In this document: positions 32,141-39,384 of the stretch, piece by piece | How positions within the stretch are numbered: the stretch's first letter is position 1 | Layout: each line of letters starts with the position of its first letter | NCBI RefSeq assembly: GCF_029960645.1 | Contig: NZ_JASBQY010000024.1 | Span: forward strand, 1 to 39,549 | Length of the DNA stretch: 39,549 nt | Reading direction: 5' to 3' | From: Arthrobacter sp. AL12 | Lineage (GTDB): Bacteria; Actinomycetota; Actinomycetes; Actinomycetales; Micrococcaceae | The notes under the pieces: model-generated | Databases searched by the model: none | What the model saw: the letters and a program-made list of their open reading frames with translations, nothing else | What the model was told of the DNA's origin: nothing | Position numbers and translations under genes: made by a program

Positions 32141-32171
32141 GCCGTCCTCCTGCCGTGTTGAAGCTCGTGGG

Positions 32172-32202
32172 CCGGCCGCCCGGCGGGTTGCCGGGCGGCC
32201 GG
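32172..32202 (-). terminator. Strong hairpin between DUF4397 and sortase genes
   Basis: A perfect 13-bp GC stem (32172-32184 with 32190-32202) closes on a 5-base loop within the gap between the two genes. No U-tract follows on the minus strand. It may attenuate read-through or stabilise the DUF4397 mRNA so that the first product is made in excess. Confidence 0.55.
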
Positions 32203-32217
32203 TGCTAGCAGGTGCGG

Positions 32218-33054
32218 CTAGCGGGTGCGGCGAAGCGCCGGCTGCTTGCGGGACACGGCGACCCCGCCGGCCAGCAACAGGAGGACCGCGGCGCCGAGGC
32301 CTACCGTGGCCGCTGTCTGACCGGCTGATGCGGCTCCTGCGTCAGCGGCTCCGGAGCGCGCGCCGGGTACGCCGGCGGGGGCGGAGTGCAGACCCTCAAT
32401 GTTCTGCGCGGCCAGCTTCAGGTTGTTGTCCGCGAGGCTGCCCCACGCGTACACGACCGTGTGGGTGCCTTCCGCGACCGTCACATCGGCCGGACCGATG
32501 ACCGGCGCCGTGGTGCCGGCGGCGGCCACGGCAACGGACAAGGTGCCGGGATCCAGCGTGAGGGTCTCCTCATTGGGGTTGGCCAGGCCGGAGATGACAG
32601 GGGTGCCGCCGGCGAGGACATCAACGGCGGGTGCCGCTGCCGTGTGGCGGACCGTGAGTTTGCCCTTGCCTGGATCTATCTGCGAAACGTCGTTCGTGAA
32701 GAAGTTGGCCGTCGGTTTGCCCGCGGCGTCGAGGTTGGCCACGGCGGTGTAGTTGCCGCTGGCGGCGAGGGTGACTTTTACGGGCCCAATCACGGGGGCG
32801 GAAGCGTCCGCGGCATCGGCGGCGGTGATGGCAAGGTCGTAGTCCCCGGCCGGCAGGGCCAGCGGACCGGCCAGGGTGCCGGGGGCGAAATCGTCGAGGG
32901 TGCGTTCGCCATTGACCCAAACGTCAACGGTCAGTCCCGGCACGCCGTGAAGGACGGAAAGCTGGGCGTCGGACTCGGCCGCCTGAGCGGGGCCGGCAAG
33001 GGTGAAAGCTGCCGCGATGGCCACGGCGCCTGCTGTGAAAAGACTGGTACGCAT
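32218..33054 (-). CDS. Exported DUF4397 surface protein
   Basis: This 278-residue secreted protein has a signal peptide (1-26, ending AQAAE), two DUF4397-type beta-rich units (about 30-125 and 128-215, each with LSVLHGVPGLTVDVWVNG- or LTVRHTAAAPAVDVLAGG-like starts and APVIGP repeats), a spacer, and a C-terminal hydrophobic helix with a basic tail. That end looks like a cell-wall sorting signal, but no LPxTG or LAxTG precedes the helix. GAAGGAGAT supports the ATG. It is the first gene of the sortase/sigma/anti-sigma operon. Confidence 0.87.
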   Translation of the reverse strand: MRTSLFTAGAVAIAAAFTLAGPAQAAESDAQLSVLHGVPGLTVDVWVNGERTLDDFAPGTLAGPLALPAGDYDLAITAADAADASAPVIGPVKVTLAASGNYTAVANLDAAGKPTANFFTNDVSQIDPGKGKLTVRHTAAAPAVDVLAGGTPVISGLANPNEETLTLDPGTLSVAVAAAGTTAPVIGPADVTVAEGTHTVVYAWGSLADNNLKLAAQNIEGLHSAPAGVPGARSGAADAGAASAGQTAATVGLGAAVLLLLAGGVAVSRKQPALRRTR

Positions 33055-33071
33055 TTACATCTCCTTCGACG

Positions 33072-33086
33072 GCCCGCCAGGCGGGC
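33072..33086 (-). promoter_or_regulatory. Leader hairpin of DUF4397 operon
   Basis: GCCCGCC and GGCGGGC form a 7-bp palindrome with a 1-base centre in the 5' leader, ending 17 bases upstream of the start. It may affect mRNA stability or translation. Confidence 0.3.
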
Positions 33087-33105
33087 AAATTTTGCTTACA
33101 TCCCT

Positions 33106-33134
33106 ACTACCGGTGCACGCGCTCATTTGGATGC
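33106..33134 (-). promoter_or_regulatory. Candidate SigK-type promoter of DUF4397 operon
   Basis: On the minus strand GCATCC (33129-33134) is followed after 15 bases by CCGGTA (33108-33113). This resembles the mycobacterial SigK promoter (CCATCC, 16 bases, CCGAAT; recalled). It lies about 50 bases upstream of the DUF4397 start and would make the operon autoregulated by its own sigma factor. Confidence 0.4.
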
Positions 33135-33228
33135 ACATGCATGTAAATATCTTTGGGGCGGGCGCTGCGACGGTTACAGTGCGGAGCGTTGGGTCCACTC
33201 CGCCGCGGGCTGCAGAGGCCACAGCAAA

Positions 33229-33262
33229 GCGGCCGGGCGGCTCTGGTGAGCTGCCCGGCCGC
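33229..33262 (-). terminator. Terminator of DUF4389 gene
   Basis: A 15-bp stem with one mismatch (33229-33243 with 33248-33262, loop TGGT) lies 18 bases beyond the DUF4389 stop. It is followed on the minus strand by TTT, a short U-run. Confidence 0.65.
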
Positions 33263-33279
33263 AGGTGCCCCTGAGCTTC

Positions 33280-34986
33280 CTAGGTGCGCGGCTGGCTGTC
33301 CGGGCCCGTGGGGGCTTCCGGTTCGTCATGGCCGGAGGCGGCGGGCCCACCGATGCCGTAGTAGCCCGCCCGGCCCTCGGCCGGTCCGGCCATGGCAGCG
33401 CCCATCCCGCCGGCGCCCGCCCCACCCGGGACTGGAGCGTACCCTGGTGCGGCCGGAGGCGCCGGCGACGGAATCACCGGGGCGTCGCCCGGATCCCGCG
33501 GCCCCATGTCCAGGTGGAACGGCGGGTATTCGTCGCGCATGAGCGAAACGTAGGCGGCCACCCGGTAGATCCAGCGGTTGAGGCCCATGACGAAGTCGAA
33601 AAGTCCCCGCGAATACACGCCTGTGAACAGCAGGATGACCCCGGCAATGAAGACCAGCAGCCCGAACAGGGAGAGCCCTGAGCCCACCTGCACCCAGGTG
33701 CCGTCGCGGTACACCCAGGTCTGGGCGGTCCCGGTGAGCAGCGCGACGATGAGCAGGTGCGGGATGGCCAGCAACCAGGACTTCACGAGCACCAGGCCGC
33801 GGGAGAGTTTCTCCGGGTAGTCGACGTCGAAGTCAGCCGGGTAGTCGGTGCGCTCCAAGGTGAAGGGCGGATAGATGTCCGTGCCGAGCGCCCCGTACGA
33901 GTAAAAGGCCACCCGCCAGCTCCAGCGGATCACCCCGACGTTGAAGTTGAACAGCGAGCGCGGGTAGCGCCCGGTAAAAAGGATCGCGAACCACGCCACG
34001 ATGGTGACCACGCCGAAGGCAAACCAGAGGAAGAAGAGGACGATGAAGTGCGGGATTGCCAGGAACCACTTAACCAGCCACTTCCAGCGGGACAGGTTCG
34101 GGTCCAGGTAGCCGCTGAGGCGGGCCGGATAGACGACGCCGGCACCCGGCGGGACGCTCGCAACGGCCCCTGCTGGGGAACCCGGCGCCGCACCTGGCGC
34201 GGCGCTGGCCGCGTAGAGCTGGGGCGCGGAGGCCGCGGACGACGGCTGCAGTTCGCCCGGCCGGGGCTGTGGCAGTCCGGGCTGCGGCTGGCCCGGCCGC
34301 GGAGGACCTCCCTTGCCGCGGCCCAGCCCTGCGGCCCCAAGCACGATCAGGGGAACGCCGATGAGCAGGAACACTATTCCGCCGATCAGCAGCCCGACAA
34401 AAACGGGCCACAGCAGGTTGGACCGGGCTCCGGCTTTCATGTCCACGACCACCGGGGCCGTGCCGTCGGCGTTCATGATCACCACAGCCCAGCTGCCGGA
34501 GCGCAGGTCCCATTCCAGCTGCTGCTCCCCCGGGCCGCTGGCGGACGCGGCCCAAAACCCCTGGTCCGTGGGCTTCGCCGGAACCTGGGTGCCGGCCACG
34601 TCCCGGTAGTCCACCCGGAAGGGGTTGAACCGCACATCGGTGATCTCTGAGTGGCTGACGGCGCTCAGATATGCCGTCACGTCGCTCCGCGGCCCGATGC
34701 CAATGAAGATTTCCTTACCGGCAGCCGCCGATCCGCCCAGCATGACACTTCCCACCACACCCACCGGGGCGGTGTCCGGCACGCCCTCGTCGGCCATAAT
34801 GTCGAGGCGCGGACTCGTCAGGGCATAGGAGTTCGTGGCATAACGTTCCGCTGGTGTCGTGAAGTAGCCGTTGTCGCGTTGCAGGTAGTTGGCGAAACCT
34901 GCGGCGCCGGCAGCGGCCAGCAGCCCCAGTCCGAGAAGTGCGCTGAGCGTGCCCAGCACCAGCATGACTATCCGGCCTGGTCGCAT
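33280..34986 (-). CDS. Tandem DUF4389 membrane protein
   Basis: This 568-residue membrane protein has an N-terminal helix (7-33), an extracytoplasmic region (about 35-190), a second helix (about 192-225), a Pro/Gln/Gly-rich linker (about 228-285), then two DUF4389 units. Each unit has a YP...LS start, a helical pair (WFLAIPHF or WLLAIPHL), an LFTGRYPRSLFNF or LFTGVYSRGLFDF motif, an RW...YR helix and YPPF near its end. The repeat indicates internal duplication. The C-terminus is Pro/Gly/Ala-rich. AAAGGA precedes the ATG. The function is unknown; it appears to be a single-gene transcription unit with a terminator. Confidence 0.87.
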   Translation of the reverse strand: MRPGRIVMLVLGTLSALLGLGLLAAAGAAGFANYLQRDNGYFTTPAERYATNSYALTSPRLDIMADEGVPDTAPVGVVGSVMLGGSAAAGKEIFIGIGPRSDVTAYLSAVSHSEITDVRFNPFRVDYRDVAGTQVPAKPTDQGFWAASASGPGEQQLEWDLRSGSWAVVIMNADGTAPVVVDMKAGARSNLLWPVFVGLLIGGIVFLLIGVPLIVLGAAGLGRGKGGPPRPGQPQPGLPQPRPGELQPSSAASAPQLYAASAAPGAAPGSPAGAVASVPPGAGVVYPARLSGYLDPNLSRWKWLVKWFLAIPHFIVLFFLWFAFGVVTIVAWFAILFTGRYPRSLFNFNVGVIRWSWRVAFYSYGALGTDIYPPFTLERTDYPADFDVDYPEKLSRGLVLVKSWLLAIPHLLIVALLTGTAQTWVYRDGTWVQVGSGLSLFGLLVFIAGVILLFTGVYSRGLFDFVMGLNRWIYRVAAYVSLMRDEYPPFHLDMGPRDPGDAPVIPSPAPPAAPGYAPVPGGAGAGGMGAAMAGPAEGRAGYYGIGGPAASGHDEPEAPTGPDSQPRT

Positions 34987-35022
34987 GGCCGCCGTCCTTT
35001 CAGATGAGTCAGATCAGCTCAC

Positions 35023-35469
35023 TCAACTCCTAAGTGAGGTGAGGAGGGTTCGTGCCCAGCCCCCAGCTTTCTCGATTTCGCCGTCCCGCAGCGGCCCTTC
35101 GCTCCCCTTCACATAGAAGGGCATGGGTTCGGCGATGATGTCCGCCCCGCCGGCCTTCAGGGCATGCGTTATCTTCTTGGCGGCATCGCCGTGGATAAAC
35201 ATCCGGACACGGGTGTCGAACGCCGCGGCGTTCACCCCCTTGAGGGAACCGTCGCCCAAGGCCGAGAGCAGCGCGGTGATTTTCGGCGTCGGGCGCCATC
35301 CGTTGACGGGGCTGCCGACCACGAGGAGGTCCCCGGCCGCGAGTGCGCCGGGCTTGAAGTCGCCCACCGGGACGGAACTCGCCTGCAATCCCTCAAGCGA
35401 ACTGGCGATCGCCTCGGCTACCGATCTGGTGTTGCCATAGGCCGAATCGTAGACAACCAAGGCTTTCAT
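35023..35469 (-). CDS. Flavodoxin-like protein
   Basis: This 148-residue flavodoxin-type protein binds FMN non-covalently and would carry electrons in the cytoplasm. The phosphate-binding loop YDSAYGNTRSVA is at residues 7-18, and VVGSPVNGW is the second FMN loop. The fold length is typical. The ATG overlaps the alcohol dehydrogenase stop (ATGA), so translation is coupled. It is the last gene of STAS-dehydrogenase-flavodoxin. The partner reductase is not identifiable here; some relatives regulate oxidative stress or protoporphyrinogen oxidation. Confidence 0.9.
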   Translation of the reverse strand: MKALVVYDSAYGNTRSVAEAIASSLEGLQASSVPVGDFKPGALAAGDLLVVGSPVNGWRPTPKITALLSALGDGSLKGVNAAAFDTRVRMFIHGDAAKKITHALKAGGADIIAEPMPFYVKGSEGPLRDGEIEKAGGWARTLLTSLRS

Positions 35470-36521
35470 GCCGTGATCACTACCTTGAGCGCCTTGGTTT
35501 CCGCGGCCCGGGCGAAGGTGTCGTAGGCCTCCAGGAACTGGTCGAAGCTGAAGTGGTGCGTGGCGAACTTCTCCGCCGGCACCTTCTTCTGGGCGACGAG
35601 TTTGAGCAGCATTGGGGTGGTGTTGGCATTCACCAGGCCCATGCTGATGTTGATGTTCTGAATCCAGAGGTTTTCCACGTGCAGCTCCACTGACTTGCCG
35701 TGCACGCCGACGTTGGCCACATTGCCGCCTGGCCGGACGATATCCGTGCACATGCTGAAGGTCGCCGGGATGCCGACCGCCTCGATCGCCACGTCCACAC
35801 CCTGCCCGTCGGTCAGTGCGAGCACCTGCTCCTTCCAGTCCGCGTCGCCGGAAAGCACGACGTCTGTGGCGCCGAATTCGCGAGACTTGTCCAGCCGGTT
35901 CGGGTCAAGGTCGATGGCGATGATGGTGGCGGCCCCGTAGAGTCCGGCGGTTGCGATGGCGGCGAGACCCACCGGTCCGGCACCGACGACGGCGACCGTG
36001 TCGCCGGGCTTGACCCGACCGTACTGCACCCCGATCTCGAAGCCGGTGGGGAGGATGTCGGAGAGCATCACAGCCTGTTCGTCGGTGACACCCTTGGGGA
36101 GCCGATGGAGGGAGTTTTCGGCGTAGGGCACGCGGACGTACTCGGCCTGGGTGCCGTCAATCAGGTGGCCGAAGACCCAGCCGATGCCGGAGGCCCCTTC
36201 ATCACCCATGCAGTGCGAGTACAGGCCGGTCTTGCAGTTGGCGCAGTGGCCGCAGGACTTGATGCAGGAGATGATGACGCGGTCCCCCACCTTCAGGCTG
36301 GTGACCGAGGAACCGACCTCGGTGATGGTCCCGACGCCTTCGTGGCCCAGGATCCGGCCCTTGGTGACGGCGGGAACATCCCCCTTGAGAATATGGAGGT
36401 CCGTTCCGCAGATCGTGGTGGTGTCCACTTTGACGATCACGTCACTGGGACTCTGGATCTTCGGGTCGGGAACGTCCGTCCAGGACTTCTCCCCGGGACC
36501 GCCATAGACGAGGGCTTTCAT
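35466..36521 (-). CDS. Zinc-dependent alcohol dehydrogenase
   Basis: This 351-residue medium-chain dehydrogenase carries catalytic zinc ligands C38 (TICGTDLH) and H60/E61 (GHEGVG), structural zinc ligands C90, C93, C96 and C104, and the NAD motif GAGPVGLAA (from about 180). It is close to the threonine-dehydrogenase and glutathione-independent formaldehyde-dehydrogenase-like subgroup, so the substrate may be a secondary or primary alcohol. The start MKALVYGG is set by CAAGGAG 6 bases upstream. It overlaps the STAS gene by 4 bases upstream and the flavodoxin by 4 bases downstream. Confidence 0.94.
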   Translation of the reverse strand: MKALVYGGPGEKSWTDVPDPKIQSPSDVIVKVDTTTICGTDLHILKGDVPAVTKGRILGHEGVGTITEVGSSVTSLKVGDRVIISCIKSCGHCANCKTGLYSHCMGDEGASGIGWVFGHLIDGTQAEYVRVPYAENSLHRLPKGVTDEQAVMLSDILPTGFEIGVQYGRVKPGDTVAVVGAGPVGLAAIATAGLYGAATIIAIDLDPNRLDKSREFGATDVVLSGDADWKEQVLALTDGQGVDVAIEAVGIPATFSMCTDIVRPGGNVANVGVHGKSVELHVENLWIQNINISMGLVNANTTPMLLKLVAQKKVPAEKFATHHFSFDQFLEAYDTFARAAETKALKVVITA

Positions 36522-36889
36522 GCGTTCTCCTTGATTCTGAGGATGTTCGGCGGATCCACGATGCGCAGCCGGCACGGGGTTACCGTGCCGTCGATGCCGG
36601 ATGACACGACCGAGCGACTGGCATGGTCGTGAAGTTCCTCAATGGCCTCGGCCGTCACGCGGGCGTGGGCGAGGTCCACCACGATTTCGTACTCGGGAAG
36701 TTTTGCGGTCACGCGGCGGCAGACGACATAGAGGGCCCTGATATTTGAGGGAGTGACGACGCCGCGCACATTGACCCGCGCCGACTCCTCTATGGCGTCG
36801 ATCCGGATGAGCACACTGATACGCGGATCCCCGTGCGAGGGGTGCGCGTAGTAGGCGCTGGACCTGTTTCCGTGCTGCCTGTGCGTCAT
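36518..36889 (-). CDS. STAS-like domain protein
   Basis: This 123-residue protein has a hydrophilic His/Ser/Arg-rich N-terminus (1-25) and a STAS-like region: ARVNVRGVVTPSNIRALY (about 37-54), a Val-rich strand IVVDLAHARVT with an Asp at the strand end (about 69-79), and a helix AIEELHDHA. STAS domains act as anti-anti-sigma factors or nucleotide sensors, but the Ser/Thr normally phosphorylated after the Asp-ending strand is not clearly in place. It is the first gene of the operon with the dehydrogenase and flavodoxin, which is an unusual partnership. The assignment is by shape rather than by strong motifs. Confidence 0.72.
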   Translation of the reverse strand: MTHRQHGNRSSAYYAHPSHGDPRISVLIRIDAIEESARVNVRGVVTPSNIRALYVVCRRVTAKLPEYEIVVDLAHARVTAEAIEELHDHASRSVVSSGIDGTVTPCRLRIVDPPNILRIKENA

Positions 36890-36898
36890 GCGGCGTCA

Positions 36899-36915
36899 GA
36901 GCTCCCGCGGAGCTC
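36899..36915 (-). promoter_or_regulatory. Hairpin covering the possible ribosome-binding site of the STAS gene
   Basis: GAGCTCC and GGAGCTC pair perfectly around a 3-base loop, ending 9 bases upstream of the ATG at 36889. In the minus-strand mRNA the only Shine-Dalgarno-like bases (GGGAG) fall inside the stem, so folding would hide them. Confidence 0.4.
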
Positions 36916-37220
36916 ATGGGCGGGCCCAAGAATGTGAGAATCGCTGCTAACAGTCATAGTGGTTGCGGTCTCCTGCCCTGTTCCCGCAGACACGGGCAGT
37001 GCAGAATGCCTTTCCTTCCCCAAGGTTCAAGCGAGACCGTACAACTGATGAGCAAACGGTTCACCCCCAATGGCCGTGCAGGAACCGCCGCAAATTCAGC
37101 TTGGTGGGTGCGTGGTCCCGGGGCAAGGGGCGAAAGTCCCTTGTCCGGGGCGCGACCGGAATCCGGGGCTCCGGTGGGTCCGGATTGGCGCGGCGCGTTC
37201 CGGCCCATAGCCTGTTTGCT
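36916..37220. other. Intergenic region between divergent STAS and amidohydrolase genes
   Basis: No gene is supported on either strand. An imperfect hairpin near 37114-37146 (CCGG...CAAGGG with CCCTTG...CCGG around a GCGAAAGT loop) lies midway and has no obvious role. The left end must contain the promoter of the STAS operon, and the right end contains the -10 box of the amidohydrolase gene. Confidence 0.4.
37208..37213 (+). promoter_or_regulatory. -10 box of amidohydrolase (leaderless)
   Basis: TAGCCT ends 7 bases before the ATG at 37221 without any Shine-Dalgarno. It also argues against longer in-frame starts further upstream. Confidence 0.55.
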
Positions 37221-38729
37221 ATGCCTGAGATTCCTGCCGCTGCTTTGACCCGCCACCTCGTGCTCGCCTCGGTGCGGGTTCCCGGCGACACGGCGCTCTA
37301 CGACGTGCACGTGGCCAACGGTGTGGTTTCGCGGATCACTCCCGCCGTAACGTCCGGTGTACCCGGATCCCAGGCGGTCAACCTGGACGGCCGCTTCGTC
37401 GTCCCGGGGCTGTGGGATGAGCATGTCCATATGACGCAGTGGGCCCTCGCCGCCAACCGGATTGACCTCTCCGGCGCCGCCTCGGCGCGCGAGGCGGCCG
37501 ACGTCGTGCGTTCCGCCCTGTCCCGCCCTGGCCGTGCGGGTGAAGGAGGCAGCGGCCTGACTGTGGTGGGTGTCGGTTTCCGGGACGCCGTCTGGGCGGA
37601 CGTTCCCAGCCTGGAGCTGCTCGACGGCGCCGCCCGGGGCGTGCCGGCGGCGCTGCTCAGCCATGACCTGCACTGCGTCTGGCTCAACAGCGCGGCGGCG
37701 TCCCGCTACGGCGTGCCGGTGGACTCCTCAGGGCTGCTGCGCGAGGAGCCGGCCTTTGAACTGACCCGCGAGCTGGGAAAACTGCCGGACGCGGTGGTGG
37801 ATGCCTGGGTGCGGGAGGCTGCGCAGGCGGCGGCCGCACGGGGGATCGTGGGGATTGTCGACTTCGAAATGACCTGGAACCGTGACGTGTGGCTGCGCCG
37901 GTTGGCGGGCGGGTTCGATTCCTTCCGGGTCGATGCGGGCGTCTATCCGCAGGACCTCCCGCGGGCTGTCGCGGACGGGATGCGGACCGGGCAGGATCTC
38001 GAAGGCGGGGCGGGGCTGCTGCGGGTTGGCCCGCTCAAGGTGCTGATTGACGGCTCGCTGAACACCCGCACGGCGTACTGCGTGGACCCGTACCCGCACG
38101 GCGGCCGCGGGCTGCTGACCTTGAGCGAGGCGGAGCTGCTGGAGCTGCTGGTCCGGGCGCGGCAGTCCGGCTTTGTTCCGGCGGTGCACGCGATCGGCGA
38201 CGGCGCGAATGAGGTGGCGCTGAATGCCTTCGCGGCGGCCGGGATCGGCGGCCGGATTGAGCATGCGCAGTTTGTCCGCCGCCAGGACTTCACGCGCTTC
38301 GGCGACCTGGGGCTGACGGCGAGTGTCCAGCCCGCCCACGCCCTCGATGACCGTGATGCTGCCGAGTCCAACTGGGCCGGGCGCACCGACCGGGCGTTCC
38401 CGCTGCGGTCGCTGCTGGCCGCTGGGGCCACCCTGGCGTTGGGCTCCGATGCGCCGGTGGCGCCGCTGGAGCCGTGGACAGCCATGTCGGCGTCCACCAC
38501 CCGGGCACGGCTGGACGGGCGGGCGCCGTGGCATCCGGAACAGGCACTCACCCGGCAGGAGGCCCTGACCGCATCGACGCGCGGCCGGGGGAGGATCCGG
38601 GTAGGGGATCCGGCTGATCTCGTGGTGCTCGACGGCGACCCGTTGACGGTAGCGGACGCCGTTTTTGCGGCTATGCCGGTGGCCGCGACTCTCGTGGCCG
38701 GGCGGTTTACGTTCCGGGGCGGCCTCTGA
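37221..38729 (+). CDS. YtcJ-like amidohydrolase
   Basis: This 502-residue metal-dependent hydrolase of the amidohydrolase_3/YtcJ group has the metal motif HVH at H68-H70 (LWDEHVHM), a HAIGDGANEVAL block carrying a further metal-ligand His, RIEHAQFV with another His, and the metal-ligand Asp in LGSDAPVAP. The small beta-sandwich domain is formed by both termini (VPGDTALYDVHVANGVV and DPADLVVLDGDPL). The ATG was chosen by the motif positions and the leaderless -10 box. The substrate is unknown; relatives act on N-substituted formamides and similar amides. It converges with the next gene after 9 bases. Confidence 0.92.
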   Translation: MPEIPAAALTRHLVLASVRVPGDTALYDVHVANGVVSRITPAVTSGVPGSQAVNLDGRFVVPGLWDEHVHMTQWALAANRIDLSGAASAREAADVVRSALSRPGRAGEGGSGLTVVGVGFRDAVWADVPSLELLDGAARGVPAALLSHDLHCVWLNSAAASRYGVPVDSSGLLREEPAFELTRELGKLPDAVVDAWVREAAQAAAARGIVGIVDFEMTWNRDVWLRRLAGGFDSFRVDAGVYPQDLPRAVADGMRTGQDLEGGAGLLRVGPLKVLIDGSLNTRTAYCVDPYPHGGRGLLTLSEAELLELLVRARQSGFVPAVHAIGDGANEVALNAFAAAGIGGRIEHAQFVRRQDFTRFGDLGLTASVQPAHALDDRDAAESNWAGRTDRAFPLRSLLAAGATLALGSDAPVAPLEPWTAMSASTTRARLDGRAPWHPEQALTRQEALTASTRGRGRIRVGDPADLVVLDGDPLTVADAVFAAMPVAATLVAGRFTFRGGL

Positions 38730-38738
38730 CGGGCTGTT

Positions 38739-39248
38739 TCAGCTGGCCGTGGCCCGCGACTGGACCAGGTTGGCGAACGGCAGCCGGCCGAACTCCTCCA
38801 CGAACGCGGCGTGGTAGCCGGCGTCGGCCGCGTTGAGCTGCTCCACCGGCAGCTCCCTCCACGCGACGGTCAGCGTGCCGGCCGCGGCGAGCTGCCAGAT
38901 CAGCCGGCCGTCCCAGTGGCCCGGGGGCTTGCCCTTGCCGAAGTCGACGAATTCCTGGATCTGCCGGCGCAGCCCGCGGTTGCCCTTGCTCCCGGGGCCG
39001 GCCTTGCCCAGATAGAGGACGTCGGCCCCGTCGACCCATTCGGCGGCGAGTGCTTCGGCCTTCAGGGTCGGGTCCTTCTTCTTGAAGATGCCGGCGGTGC
39101 TCCTGGCCAGGAACTGCGGGCGAAACCCCTCGGGCTGCAGCACCGCGAAGATCCCGGGTTTCTGCGGGATCCGGTTGATGTCGAGGTCCCCGAGCGGCCT
39201 GAACCCGGTGAACCCGTCCTGCTTCAGTGACTGTCTGTTGATCGGCAT
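38739..39248 (-). CDS. Hypothetical protein with GIY-YIG-like features
   Basis: I do not recognise a named family for this 169-residue protein. It contains PGIFAV (about 31-36) and, after an insert of about 40 residues, VLYLGKAG (about 77-84), which resemble the two GIY-YIG strands; GLRRQI then supplies an Arg, and VEEFGRLPFANL near the C-terminus a Glu and Asn in the order seen in that nuclease fold. The usual gap between the two strands is about 10 residues, so this would be a divergent form. An AAGGAA site precedes the ATG. The function is unknown. Confidence 0.75.
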   Translation of the reverse strand: MPINRQSLKQDGFTGFRPLGDLDINRIPQKPGIFAVLQPEGFRPQFLARSTAGIFKKKDPTLKAEALAAEWVDGADVLYLGKAGPGSKGNRGLRRQIQEFVDFGKGKPPGHWDGRLIWQLAAAGTLTVAWRELPVEQLNAADAGYHAAFVEEFGRLPFANLVQSRATAS

Positions 39249-39320
39249 GGGGTTCCTTGGGTCGGGGGCGCTGGGCGTTCCCTAAAAGCTTACGGATAGG
39301 CAGCTCCGAGGCCGATTTAC

Positions 39321-39364
39321 GTGTGCGAGTTAGCCGTTTTACATGTCCGAGATAAATGTCCGAG
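39321..39364 (+). repeat. Short direct repeats upstream of the HNH gene
   Basis: ATGTCCGAG occurs exactly at 39343-39351 and 39356-39364, and a variant GTGTGCGAG at 39321-39329. The first two copies sit in the shared frame TTTAC...GAGNTA. They lie just upstream of the -10 box of the DUF222/HNH gene and could be activator or repressor sites. Confidence 0.45.
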
Positions 39365-39372
39365 GGGCCCGA

Positions 39373-39378
39373 TAGTGT
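39373..39378 (+). promoter_or_regulatory. -10 box of DUF222/HNH gene (leaderless)
   Basis: TAGTGT ends 6 bases before the ATG at 39385, and no ribosome-binding site is visible. Confidence 0.5.
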
Positions 39379-39384
39379 GTTTCC

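Noticed and set aside
36963..37220. 86-residue N-terminal extension of the amidohydrolase
   Set aside because: The leaderless -10 box at 37208 and the position of the metal-binding motif support the ATG at 37221; the extension is Arg/Gly-rich noise.
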